Source of the DNA: an uncultured beta proteobacterium
GTDB taxonomy: Bacteria > Pseudomonadota > Gammaproteobacteria > Burkholderiales > Burkholderiaceae_C
NCBI GenBank assembly: GCA_903870955.1
Contig: CAIQEX010000246.1
Coordinates: 1-7,698 of the forward strand
Direction: 5' to 3'
Length of the DNA: 7,698 nt
The notes beneath the pieces were generated by a model, which did no database searches, was not told where the DNA came from, and saw nothing but the letters and a program-made list of their open reading frames with translations. A program made the translations under genes and the position numbers. Shown piece after piece: positions 1 through 6,534 of the stretch. The stretch's first letter is position 1. The number at the start of each line of letters is the position of its first letter.

Positions 1-10
1 AGATACATCT

Positions 11-14
11 GGAG
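11..14 (+). promoter_or_regulatory. Ribosome binding site of the OmpR-type regulator
   Basis: GGAG lies 8 nt upstream of the ATG at 23. It is a good Shine-Dalgarno match and fixes the start of the response regulator. The window begins too close to this site to show a promoter. Confidence 0.65.
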
Positions 15-22
15 AAATTGCG

Positions 23-688
23 ATGCGTGTACTACTGGTAGAAGACGACAAAATGTTGGGCAGTGCGGTACAAAAACACCTCGGGCAGCAAGGGTTTGCG
101 GTGGATTGGATTGTCTGCGGCAAGGAATTTACAGAAGCATCTGACTGCCACAGCTACGACATGGTCATTCTTGACCTGGGCTTGCCTGATATGAGTGGTG
201 AAGTCTTGTTGCAGCGTTTGCAAAGCGCCCAGGTGGATGTTCGCGTCATCGTGACGACCGCCCGTGGCAGCATCAGTGACCGGGTCTCGCTACTCAACAA
301 AGGCGCTGACGACTTTCTGGTCAAACCCTACGACTTGGACGAACTGACTGCGCGCATTCGCAGTTTGCTGCGTCGCCTGCCCGCCGCAGATGCAGACGCC
401 AACGCCTCCACGCACGGCCCATTGCGTCTGTTCCCGCTGCGCCTGGCAGCCACCTGGGATGGCGTGGAAGTGCCGCTGACGCACCGCGAATTCTGGGTCC
501 TGGAAACTCTGGTGCGCCGCAAGAACCAGGTTTTGACACGGCGTCAGATCGAAGAGTCGCTCTATGGCTGGGGGGAAGAAGTCGAAAGCAATGCAATTGA
601 GGTGTACGTGCATATGTTGCGTCGCAAGTTTCGCCCTGATCTCATCCACACCATCCGTGGTGTGGGCTACAAAATTGCACCGATCTAA
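23..688 (+). CDS. OmpR/PhoB-family response regulator (TctD/QseB-like)
   Basis: DNA-binding response regulator of a two-component system, 221 aa, the usual full length for the family. The receiver domain spans about residues 1-115. It has the acidic pocket D8/D9, phospho-acceptor D51 in the ILDLGLPD motif, the switch Thr at T78/T79 and the conserved Lys in FLVKP (K101). A short Ala/Asp-rich linker (about 122-135) leads to a winged-helix output domain (about 137-220) with the hallmark segments LTHREFWVLE, LYGWGEEVESNAIEVYVH and the C-terminal IRGVGYKI. These are typical of the TctD/QseB/PmrA branch. The start is supported by GGAG 8 nt upstream. The next gene, 21 nt downstream, encodes a histidine kinase and is almost certainly its cognate partner. 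No residue needed for phosphorylation is missing. Family assignment is firm; the target genes are unknown, the convergent envelope redox operon being the obvious candidate. Confidence 0.95.
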   Translation: MRVLLVEDDKMLGSAVQKHLGQQGFAVDWIVCGKEFTEASDCHSYDMVILDLGLPDMSGEVLLQRLQSAQVDVRVIVTTARGSISDRVSLLNKGADDFLVKPYDLDELTARIRSLLRRLPAADADANASTHGPLRLFPLRLAATWDGVEVPLTHREFWVLETLVRRKNQVLTRRQIEESLYGWGEEVESNAIEVYVHMLRRKFRPDLIHTIRGVGYKIAPI

Positions 689-709
689 GGCCCGCAGGGC
701 TATGGACTG

Positions 710-2092
710 ATGGCTGAGATTCTGCTGGCCAAATCACTGCAACGCCGGGTTGCGGTGATCACCTCGTGTGCGGTTGCTGCGGCCTTGTTACTCGGGGTCA
801 ATGGTGCGCGAATGGCCGAGGAAGCCGAGCAACGGCAGCACCTGGACATGCACCTTGAAGAGGTTGCGCAAACGGTCTTGGGGTTTGCCGAAGAGGAGTC
901 CAAGCGCACGGGCACCCCGACGCGTCTGCAAAGTCTATTGCCGCGCTTCTATCTGCCCAATGAAGCCAATTCGGATCTGAGCTTTCAGGTCTGGACAAAG
1001 GATGGTCCTACCCTGCTTCAGACCAACGATGCCGTGTCCACGCAACCGCTCATGCCCCTGACAGCGCGGGGTTTCGAAACCGCCATCGTCAAAGGCAAGG
1101 AGGGACGCAAATTCAGCCTGACGGCGCAGGACAACAATTTGGTCGTGCAGGTGGCAGAGCAGTTCGAATACAACGACCACGACGCCAGCACCCTTCTGCG
1201 CTACTACTTCCTTCCCATGGCATTGCCGCTGTTGCTCTCTATGCTTGCGACCTGGACTCTGCTGCGACGCTCCTCTGGCGCGCTGGACGATCTGGTGCAT
1301 CGCCTGCGGCACGTGGACATTCTCAATATGGAAACGGTGGCCATACAGCGACCCACGCGGGAAATACTTCCCGTCATTGAAGAGGTCAATAGCCTGGTCA
1401 AGAAGGCCTCCAACGCCATTAGCACCGAACAGCGCTTCATTTCGATGGCTGCCCACGAATTGCGCACACCCTGGGCTGGCATCAAGGCACAAACGCAGCT
1501 TGCCTTGAAGGCGACCAACAAAAAGGACCTGGACGAAGCGTTGAAATTTGTCATCGAAGGCATTGACCGCGCATCCCACGTATTTGAACAACTGTTCGAT
1601 CTCTCACGCCTGGAGAGCACCAGCAAAGACATCTCGGATAAGTTCCGACCCATCGATGTTGCCGGCGTCTATGCCCAGGTCATGGATGACCTGGCTATCA
1701 AAGTCCGGGAGAAATCGACCAGCAGCCACGCCCGCTTTGACGTCCCCACACTGGTGGGCCTGGAGTTCGCCTTCTTTTTGCTGTTGCGTAACTTGTTGGC
1801 AAATGCGATTCAGTATGGCGGCGAGCGGGGTCACATTGAAGTCAGCACGCAGACCCGGGATCAGGAAACTATTCTGTACGTCGATGACTCCGGCAAGGGC
1901 ATTCCGGAGGAGGCCCGGCAAAGTGCTTTCGAACGTTTCAATCGCCTTAACCAGCATGGGCCCGATGGCGTGGGCCTGGGTCTGTCAATCGTGCAGCGAT
2001 GTGTTGAACTGCAAGGCGGGCGAATTGAATTGCAGGACTCCCCCTTGGGCGGTCTGCGTGTGCAGGTGAGCTTCCCACATTATTCAGAGTGA
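710..2092 (+). CDS. Membrane sensor histidine kinase (QseC/TctE-like)
   Basis: Inner-membrane sensor kinase, 460 aa, expected to autophosphorylate and pass the phosphate to the regulator encoded just upstream. One transmembrane helix lies at about residues 13-32 and a second at about 165-186, enclosing a periplasmic sensor region of roughly 130 residues with no motif I recognise. No convincing HAMP is visible, only a short linker after the second helix. The HisKA box FISMAAHELRTPWAG puts the phosphorylated His at H249; the Trp after TP replaces the usual Leu. The ATPase domain is complete: N-box with N361 and N365, G1 box DDSGKG (D393), F-box AFERFNRL, and G2 box GVGLGLSIV at about 420-428. 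The ATG at 710 has AGGG at 696-699 ahead of it, a modest ribosome binding site. The signal sensed cannot be read from the sequence; metal ions or quinone/redox state would fit the neighbourhood but are guesses. Confidence 0.94.
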   Translation: MAEILLAKSLQRRVAVITSCAVAAALLLGVNGARMAEEAEQRQHLDMHLEEVAQTVLGFAEEESKRTGTPTRLQSLLPRFYLPNEANSDLSFQVWTKDGPTLLQTNDAVSTQPLMPLTARGFETAIVKGKEGRKFSLTAQDNNLVVQVAEQFEYNDHDASTLLRYYFLPMALPLLLSMLATWTLLRRSSGALDDLVHRLRHVDILNMETVAIQRPTREILPVIEEVNSLVKKASNAISTEQRFISMAAHELRTPWAGIKAQTQLALKATNKKDLDEALKFVIEGIDRASHVFEQLFDLSRLESTSKDISDKFRPIDVAGVYAQVMDDLAIKVREKSTSSHARFDVPTLVGLEFAFFLLLRNLLANAIQYGGERGHIEVSTQTRDQETILYVDDSGKGIPEEARQSAFERFNRLNQHGPDGVGLGLSIVQRCVELQGGRIELQDSPLGGLRVQVSFPHYSE

Positions 2093-2144
2093 AAAATACA
2101 TATATATTTGGCAATGACTGCCGTTGGAGTTCGTAGAAGTGCGT
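2093..2144 (+). promoter_or_regulatory. AT-rich gap, possible promoter of the NarL-type regulator
   Basis: The 52 nt between the kinase stop and the next start contain a strikingly AT-rich run (about 2091-2109) in otherwise GC-rich DNA. It includes the -10-like hexamers TACATA (2097-2102) and TATATT (2103-2108). A short dyad, GGCA-5 nt-TGCC, follows at 2110-2122. No good -35 hexamer stands 16-18 nt upstream, so the promoter call is weak. AGAAG at 2135-2139, 5 nt before the ATG at 2145, is a plausible ribosome binding site. Confidence 0.25.
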
Positions 2145-2858
2145 ATGGATTTGGTGATCATCGAAGACAACCAGTTGTTCCGCAAGGGACTGGGTGCCCT
2201 GCTTTCTCAACAAAGTGACCTCAAAATTTCGGCAGATATGCCAAGTGGTCGCGACGTTGTGCAAAACGTCGTTCGGCTGGAGCCCAATGTACTCATTCTC
2301 GATGCCAAGCTCACTGGCAGCAGCGGACTCGACATTGCTGCACAGGTCAGGCACCGCAAACCCCAGATCAAAACCCTGATCTTGACCGATTCGCGCTCTG
2401 AAGAACAAGTGCACGCAGCTTTGCGAATTGGTGTGGACGCCTATTTGCTGAAAGACGCCACGCTGGACGAACTCCTGTTTGCAATCCGCAGCGTGGCGCA
2501 AGGCAAAAAATACATCAGCCCCGATGTCTCTAATCACCTGGTTAGCGGCTTCCTCCACCCGGAGCATTCCAGGCTGCAGGAAAAACCTTCCAAACTCAAC
2601 TTGCTCAGCACACGTGAAAGAAGCGTGCTGCAACTGATTGCCGAAGGACGCACCAACCGCAGTGCGGCTGAATTTTTATCCGTCAGTCCGAAAACGGTGG
2701 AGAAACACCGCGCCAGCCTCATGCTCAAGCTGGGCTTGAAAAACGCCACCGACATGGTCCTGACCGCCATCGAACTCGGGCTTATCGAGCGGCCGACTTT
2801 TGTGACCAAAAAAGCCGCTGACGCCGATCTCCTCGATCAACCCGACGCAACCCAATAA
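2145..2858 (+). CDS. NarL/LuxR-family response regulator
   Basis: Two-component response regulator, 237 aa from the ATG at 2145. A TTG at 2124 would add seven residues, but the ATG gives the canonical N-terminus MDLVIIEDNQLFRKGL and has AGAAG 5 nt upstream. The receiver domain (1-120) carries acidic residues E7/D8, phospho-acceptor D53, T81 and K103 (LLKDA). The loop after D53 reads DAKLTGSSG, lacking the common Met-Pro. The LuxR-type helix-turn-helix spans about 153-213, with LSTRERSVLQLIAEG and a recognition helix in SPKTVEKHRASLMLKLGL. A charged tail of about 20 residues follows. It lies downstream of a kinase whose close partner is an OmpR-type regulator, so it may be a second output of that kinase, or an orphan answering to another sensor. 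The family call is certain; partner and targets are not known. Confidence 0.93.
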   Translation: MDLVIIEDNQLFRKGLGALLSQQSDLKISADMPSGRDVVQNVVRLEPNVLILDAKLTGSSGLDIAAQVRHRKPQIKTLILTDSRSEEQVHAALRIGVDAYLLKDATLDELLFAIRSVAQGKKYISPDVSNHLVSGFLHPEHSRLQEKPSKLNLLSTRERSVLQLIAEGRTNRSAAEFLSVSPKTVEKHRASLMLKLGLKNATDMVLTAIELGLIERPTFVTKKAADADLLDQPDATQ

Positions 2859-2879
2859 GGTCGCGTCCGGCGCGGCTCT
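2859..2879. other. Convergent junction between the two gene blocks
   Basis: Only 21 nt separate the TAA of the plus-strand regulator from the TAA of the minus-strand cytochrome gene. A tiny dyad, CGCG-TCCGG-CGCG at 2862-2874, is followed by a short pyrimidine stretch. It is too short to call a terminator with confidence, but transcripts from both sides must end in or run through this point. Confidence 0.3.
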
Positions 2880-4547
2880 TTAGGGCACGATCCAATCGGA
2901 CAGCGACTTCAACTGTCCGCGCTCGCCCAGCGACACCACAGACCTGCCCTTCGCTGCAATGCGTTGACCTGGTCCCAAACTGACACTTTGGTAAATCGAC
3001 GGTGAAGGCGTCTGCGCCACCAAGTGTTCGATGCGCTCAACCAACAGGTCTCGCGAGAAGCTGTCCATCAAGTGACCGAGTGCATCACTCATCACCGTCA
3101 TGGCGAACTGGGTGTTGATCTGGGTGGACTCATCGGTCAGCGCGATGTTCTTGGAGTGCAGCCACATCTTGGTTCGCAACAAGCGCGAGTCATGCCGCGG
3201 TGGCAAATCCGATGGGTAGACCATGCGTACATTGCCGCTCGCATTGCCCAGTGCGCTCGGCACTTTTCCATCCAGTAGCGCGTAGGACACATACAGAGGC
3301 AACGTTGCTCCAGCAGTAGCTGGCAGTGCTTCCAGATCCGCCTTGCCAAGCCAGAGCACCACGGCACCCGGTTTGGTGGCCACGGCTTTTTTCCAGAAGG
3401 CCTCATCCAGCGGGCCATCCAGCTTCAAATCCTGCAACCCAGGGCCGCCCGCCATGGCTGCCTTGAAGGCAGTCGACACCGCCAGACCGGACTCATCGGG
3501 TCGATAAATCTGTAACACCGAAGAAGTATTGCCGCCCGGCTCGCGCAAATATTTGGCAAGCGCTTGGGCATCCAGCGTCAGCCCGCGTGAAAAATAGAAG
3601 TTGTAGTTATTTTCCCCGTCCAACTCTGGCAGATCCACCTGTGCAAACACGCTGGGTATTTCCATGCGCTCGGCAAAAGCATGGATGGGTTTCCAACTGG
3701 CATTGCCCAAGCCGCCCACCATGGCAAAAACAGGTTGCTGTTCGTAGTAGGTTTTCAGTTGCGCGTCCCAGCTGTCACTTGGACCGCTCAGCTCCCAGAC
3801 ATGCAGCACCCATTTGCGATAGGACCGGTTCATGCGCATGATCCCGGCGTCGCGGCGCTGCTCGTTGGAGCGCACATTGGACGTCTTGTCCTTCACAAAG
3901 GCGTCCATGATGTCCAGCATGGCACGCCGCCGTTCCGGCGAAACGCCCGGCTGGATGACGGTGGCCAAATGGATTTCTTCCTCGTCAACACCCGGAGAGT
4001 CCTGAGCAGACAGCGTCGCCAAATAGGCTGCCAGAGCGCGTATGTCGGTATCACTGAGCGCAAAACGCGGCATCACCGACTCCAGCGGTTTGCCTGAGGA
4101 ATCTGTCCCTCCCCGGATCGCGCGTGCCAACAAATCAAGGGTATAGGCCGGTCGCTGGCGCATACCGAGTTGCGCCTTGATGCGCGGCGCATGCTCCGCA
4201 AGTGTCTGCTCCTGAAACAGCGCCTTTGCGGTGATCGGTCGAACACTGTATTTGCCTTCACTGGTGCCATAACCACTCCGGCGGTGACAGGTCATGCAGG
4301 CCGCATCACTACCTTCCAACACCACACCGGCCGGGCCCCGGGCTTTTATCGGCAGACCCGCACCGTCGATGGCCTCACGGTAAATGCGCCGCCCGGCGGC
4401 AATCAGCGTTTGTTGTTCGGACTGCTCCGCTTTTGTCGTGGGGTTTACCCCCTGCGCAAAGCCGGGGAGTGCACCGCCATGCAGCAGACCCAATGCCAGC
4501 AATGCGGGTTGCAACCGTCGTAGCCATTTCATCCACACACCGTTCAT
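2880..4547 (-). CDS. Periplasmic cytochrome c fused to a substrate-binding-like domain
   Basis: Exported protein of 555 aa. The N-terminus has basic residues followed by a hydrophobic core (about 12-30, ending GFAQ), a Sec-type signal peptide. A class I cytochrome c domain follows (about 44-180): heme site CMTCH at 84-88, a distal axial Met at M159 in SVMPRFALSDTD, and a final helix ALAAYLATL. The remaining 370 residues have no heme motif. Their alternating alpha/beta texture, with stretches such as PVFAMVGGLGN and GAVVLWLGKADLEALP, resembles type I periplasmic binding proteins of the branched-chain amino acid class; this half is assigned by resemblance only. The ATG at 4547 lies 1 nt after the protease stop (TGACATG) and has GGA 7 nt upstream. 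A TTG at 4559 and an ATG at 4532 are alternatives. The role is probably periplasmic electron transfer linked to ligand binding. It is the last gene of the minus-strand operon. Confidence 0.85.
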   Translation of the reverse strand: MNGVWMKWLRRLQPALLALGLLHGGALPGFAQGVNPTTKAEQSEQQTLIAAGRRIYREAIDGAGLPIKARGPAGVVLEGSDAACMTCHRRSGYGTSEGKYSVRPITAKALFQEQTLAEHAPRIKAQLGMRQRPAYTLDLLARAIRGGTDSSGKPLESVMPRFALSDTDIRALAAYLATLSAQDSPGVDEEEIHLATVIQPGVSPERRRAMLDIMDAFVKDKTSNVRSNEQRRDAGIMRMNRSYRKWVLHVWELSGPSDSWDAQLKTYYEQQPVFAMVGGLGNASWKPIHAFAERMEIPSVFAQVDLPELDGENNYNFYFSRGLTLDAQALAKYLREPGGNTSSVLQIYRPDESGLAVSTAFKAAMAGGPGLQDLKLDGPLDEAFWKKAVATKPGAVVLWLGKADLEALPATAGATLPLYVSYALLDGKVPSALGNASGNVRMVYPSDLPPRHDSRLLRTKMWLHSKNIALTDESTQINTQFAMTVMSDALGHLMDSFSRDLLVERIEHLVAQTPSPSIYQSVSLGPGQRIAAKGRSVVSLGERGQLKSLSDWIVP

Positions 4548-4548
4548 G

Positions 4549-6000
4549 TCAATTTCCAATCAATCCTGGTTTCAGCACATTCTGCAAGTACTGGAATGAT
4601 GCCATTGCATCCAGCCGCACGCTGTCTGAATCCGATTTTTTTGTTACCAATGCCGCCTCCAACTCAGCCACCGAGGCCGACGGAAAAGCACCTATCAGCA
4701 ACGCCAATACTCCCGACACATGCGGTGCCGCCAAGGAGCTGCCCGAAACCGATGTGTAGGCCACCATGCCGCCATGCGAAAGGTCGGTCGTGCGGATGTT
4801 CACACCTGGCGCAAGCAAGGTGGGAAACACCGCACCATCACAAGCCGAAGGTCCGCGACTGGTCTGGCGCGCAATTTCCATCGTGCGATCAATAGCACCC
4901 ACAGAAAGAACGCCCGGGTTGTTGCCGGGACTGCTGCTGCTGCCGGGATTGGGGCCGTCGTTACCCGCAGCAAACACCACGGCAATACCGGCCGCCTTGA
5001 GTGCGCGAATGTCCTGATCGAACTCCAGAATGCAGCTGCCAGGAACGCGCCCCGTCAGCGCCCACGAAGCATTCACGATGTCCGGTGCATCCCGTGTGGC
5101 GGGGTCGCCATCCGGGTCGAGCAGCCATTGAAAAGCCAGGTGGATATCGCTCATGCTGGCTCGTCCTTGCGCATCGTACAGGCGCGCCGCAATCCAGCGT
5201 GCATCCGGCGCCACGCCCACATCGGGCTCAGCCAGTACCACGCCCATGGCTTGCGTGCCATGGCCTGAAGGATCGTAGGGCGTACTCCACTCACCGCGCG
5301 GGTCAAACCAGCTATTGGCTCCACCACGCCATTTTTGGCGCAGCAAGGGATGCTGAAAATCCACCCCGGTGTCCATGCCGGCCACCACAACACCCTTGCC
5401 GGTGAAGCCCTTCGCCCATACCTCGGGCGCGCGCACGGCCTGAATATTCCAGGTCGGAAGCGCAGCGCCAGCCACGCGTTTCACATCGAACACATCCGGC
5501 GCAACGGAGTCCGCCGAGTCGGTTGGCGTCGCTTGCTCGGGCGGCTCCGTCCGCATGGCCGGGGTACGCTGCGAGCGTCCGCTTTGTATCTGCGCGTCGC
5601 GATCGATCGTTGCCACAGCGGGATGCTGGGCAAGTTTCTGAACGGCTATGGCCGGGAGCGTAACGGCCACCGCATTGATCAACCAGAGGTTTTTGATGCG
5701 TGTGGCCTCCAATGCTGTGAGCACTGGCTTCAGCGCAGTCATGTTTTTGGCAGATGCCGCCTGGAGTGCCAACATCACCCGGTTATCTCGCTGGCGCCGA
5801 TCTGTCACCGCCACGCTTGCCAAATCCGCTGCATCGGAAAACCGCACGATGACCGACGTGTCTGCATGCGTGCCGCGTGCGTCCATCAGGCGCTGCAAGT
5901 CTGGTGCGATGGTGCCGGTCCAGCCACAGCTTGACCATGCGGATAGAAGCACGGCGCACGCGTTGCGCCTCGTGCGCAGGATCAACCGGGCCGGCAGCAT
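4549..6000 (-). CDS. Secreted subtilisin-like serine protease (peptidase S8)
   Basis: Exported S8-family endopeptidase, 483 aa. A basic N-terminus (RTRR) and a hydrophobic stretch (about 14-24) suggest Sec export. Residues about 47-138 look like an I9-type inhibitory propeptide (TSVIVRFSD near its start, LAQHPAVATIDRDA at its end). A Thr/Pro/Glu-rich linker of about 40 residues precedes the catalytic domain. The triad is intact: D210 in AGMDTGVD, H247 in DPSGHGTQAMG and S422 in SGSSLAAPHVSG, with the oxyanion Asn N347 in AAGNDGP. The layout resembles bacillopeptidase F-type subtilases. I chose the ATG at 6000 because AGG stands 6 nt upstream; a GTG at 6021, inside a perfect palindrome, would add seven residues. 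The gene lies between the lipoprotein and cytochrome genes. A likely role is maturation or turnover of the large co-encoded secreted protein; this is inferred from context. Confidence 0.92.
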   Translation of the reverse strand: MLPARLILRTRRNACAVLLSAWSSCGWTGTIAPDLQRLMDARGTHADTSVIVRFSDAADLASVAVTDRRQRDNRVMLALQAASAKNMTALKPVLTALEATRIKNLWLINAVAVTLPAIAVQKLAQHPAVATIDRDAQIQSGRSQRTPAMRTEPPEQATPTDSADSVAPDVFDVKRVAGAALPTWNIQAVRAPEVWAKGFTGKGVVVAGMDTGVDFQHPLLRQKWRGGANSWFDPRGEWSTPYDPSGHGTQAMGVVLAEPDVGVAPDARWIAARLYDAQGRASMSDIHLAFQWLLDPDGDPATRDAPDIVNASWALTGRVPGSCILEFDQDIRALKAAGIAVVFAAGNDGPNPGSSSSPGNNPGVLSVGAIDRTMEIARQTSRGPSACDGAVFPTLLAPGVNIRTTDLSHGGMVAYTSVSGSSLAAPHVSGVLALLIGAFPSASVAELEAALVTKKSDSDSVRLDAMASFQYLQNVLKPGLIGN

Positions 6001-6006
6001 TGCTCG

Positions 6007-6010
6007 CCTG
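6007..6010 (-). promoter_or_regulatory. Ribosome binding site favouring the protease ATG at 6000
   Basis: On the minus strand CAGG stands 6 nt before the ATG at 6000. The upstream GTG at 6021 has only a weak GGAA-like match nearby. This favours the shorter protease start. Confidence 0.4.
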
Positions 6011-6022
6011 AGTGCGCGCACT
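6011..6022. repeat. Perfect 12-bp palindrome AGTGCGCGCACT
   Basis: The sequence is identical on both strands and sits between the lipoprotein stop and the preferred protease start. It contains the alternative GTG start. As RNA it has almost no loop, so it is unlikely to fold as a simple hairpin. As DNA it could be a small operator, or it could be chance in GC-rich sequence. Confidence 0.35.
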
Positions 6023-6029
6023 GCGGAAG

Positions 6030-6500
6030 CTATTGCACGGTCAAGTCGGTAATCCGGACCTTGTCCATCACTAACGTGACCTTGTCACCACTGTGCAGCG
6101 CCTTGCCGGGATTTCCAAACATGATGAAGTAGGTGCGATCGGTCAGGATCTTGTCATTGCGCGCAGTCTGACGCAAGCGCCCCAACACTGGCGTATCGGG
6201 AACTCCAAGCTTGGCGTTGTTTGTCGTGTCGAGCAAATAGGGCTGCACCTTGCCATTCAATATCAGTGCTGCTTTTTGCGGGTCCAGCACACGATAGCGG
6301 AAGTCCAGCATCGAACCCGCAGCCGACAAACGCAGCCCGTCAATCCGAATGCCAAACTCACTTTCGACCTGAGGCACCGCAGGCTGGGCCTGGGTCAAAC
6401 CTGCACTCCCCGTTGGGCTGCTGGCGCAGCCTGCCAACTGCAGGGCCGCAACCAACAACAGACCGACCGACAAACCCCTACGGTGCAACGTGATCTTCAC
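6030..6500 (-). CDS. Small outer-membrane lipoprotein of unknown function
   Basis: Predicted lipoprotein, 156 aa. The signal peptide (basic MKITLHRRG, then a Leu/Val-rich core) ends in the lipobox LAGC, placing the lipidated Cys at C25. The next residues, Ala-Ser, contain no Asp retention signal, so the outer membrane is the likely site. A short Gln/Pro/Ala-rich linker (about 32-46) leads to a compact beta-rich domain of about 110 residues. It opens with FGIRIDGLRLSAAGSMLDFR, has a middle part with LLDTTNNAKLGVPDTPVLGRL and ends with KVTLVMDKVRITDLTVQ. I do not recognise the family. The start is GTG at 6500, supported by AAGAGG 8 nt upstream. It lies 34 nt after the multicopper-oxidase-like gene, so it is probably co-translated in the same operon and may anchor or assist that secreted protein. 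No cysteine or clustered His/Met metal site is visible in the mature domain. Confidence 0.85.
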   Translation of the reverse strand: MKITLHRRGLSVGLLLVAALQLAGCASSPTGSAGLTQAQPAVPQVESEFGIRIDGLRLSAAGSMLDFRYRVLDPQKAALILNGKVQPYLLDTTNNAKLGVPDTPVLGRLRQTARNDKILTDRTYFIMFGNPGKALHSGDKVTLVMDKVRITDLTVQ

Positions 6501-6508
6501 AATGAGTG

Positions 6509-6514
6509 CCTCTT
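6509..6514 (-). promoter_or_regulatory. Ribosome binding site of the lipoprotein gene
   Basis: On the minus strand AAGAGG stands 8 nt before the GTG at 6500. This is the best Shine-Dalgarno match in the minus-strand operon and justifies the non-ATG start. It lies in the 34-nt gap after the upstream stop codon; no promoter or terminator is visible in that gap. Confidence 0.6.
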
Positions 6515-6534
6515 AAACAAGCTCGAAGAACTTA

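Noticed and set aside
702..710. Two-codon ATG-GAC-TGA frame whose stop overlaps the kinase ATG
   Set aside because: A start-stop overlap (TGATG) can couple translation, but a two-codon frame without its own good ribosome binding site is most likely chance.
935..1591. Minus-strand open frame of 218 codons
   Set aside because: It lies wholly opposite the kinase gene, whose protein has all expected motifs. The antisense product shows no recognisable domain and is a by-product of GC-rich codon use.
1947..2633. Minus-strand open frame of 228 codons
   Set aside because: It lies opposite the kinase end and the NarL-type regulator, spanning their junction, and has no domain signature. Both plus-strand genes are certain.
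2862..2875. Possible bidirectional terminator at the convergent junction
   Set aside because: The stem is only 4 bp and no real T-run follows on either strand, so it does not meet the usual picture of an intrinsic terminator.
2880..4547. Component of a branched-chain amino acid ABC transporter
   Set aside because: The C-terminal half resembles such binding proteins, but it is fused to a cytochrome domain and no permease or ATPase gene is present nearby in the window.
5335..5934. Plus-strand open frame of 199 codons
   Set aside because: It is antisense to the protease gene, whose catalytic motifs fix the coding strand; the protein is rich in Arg, His and Cys, as expected of a shadow frame.
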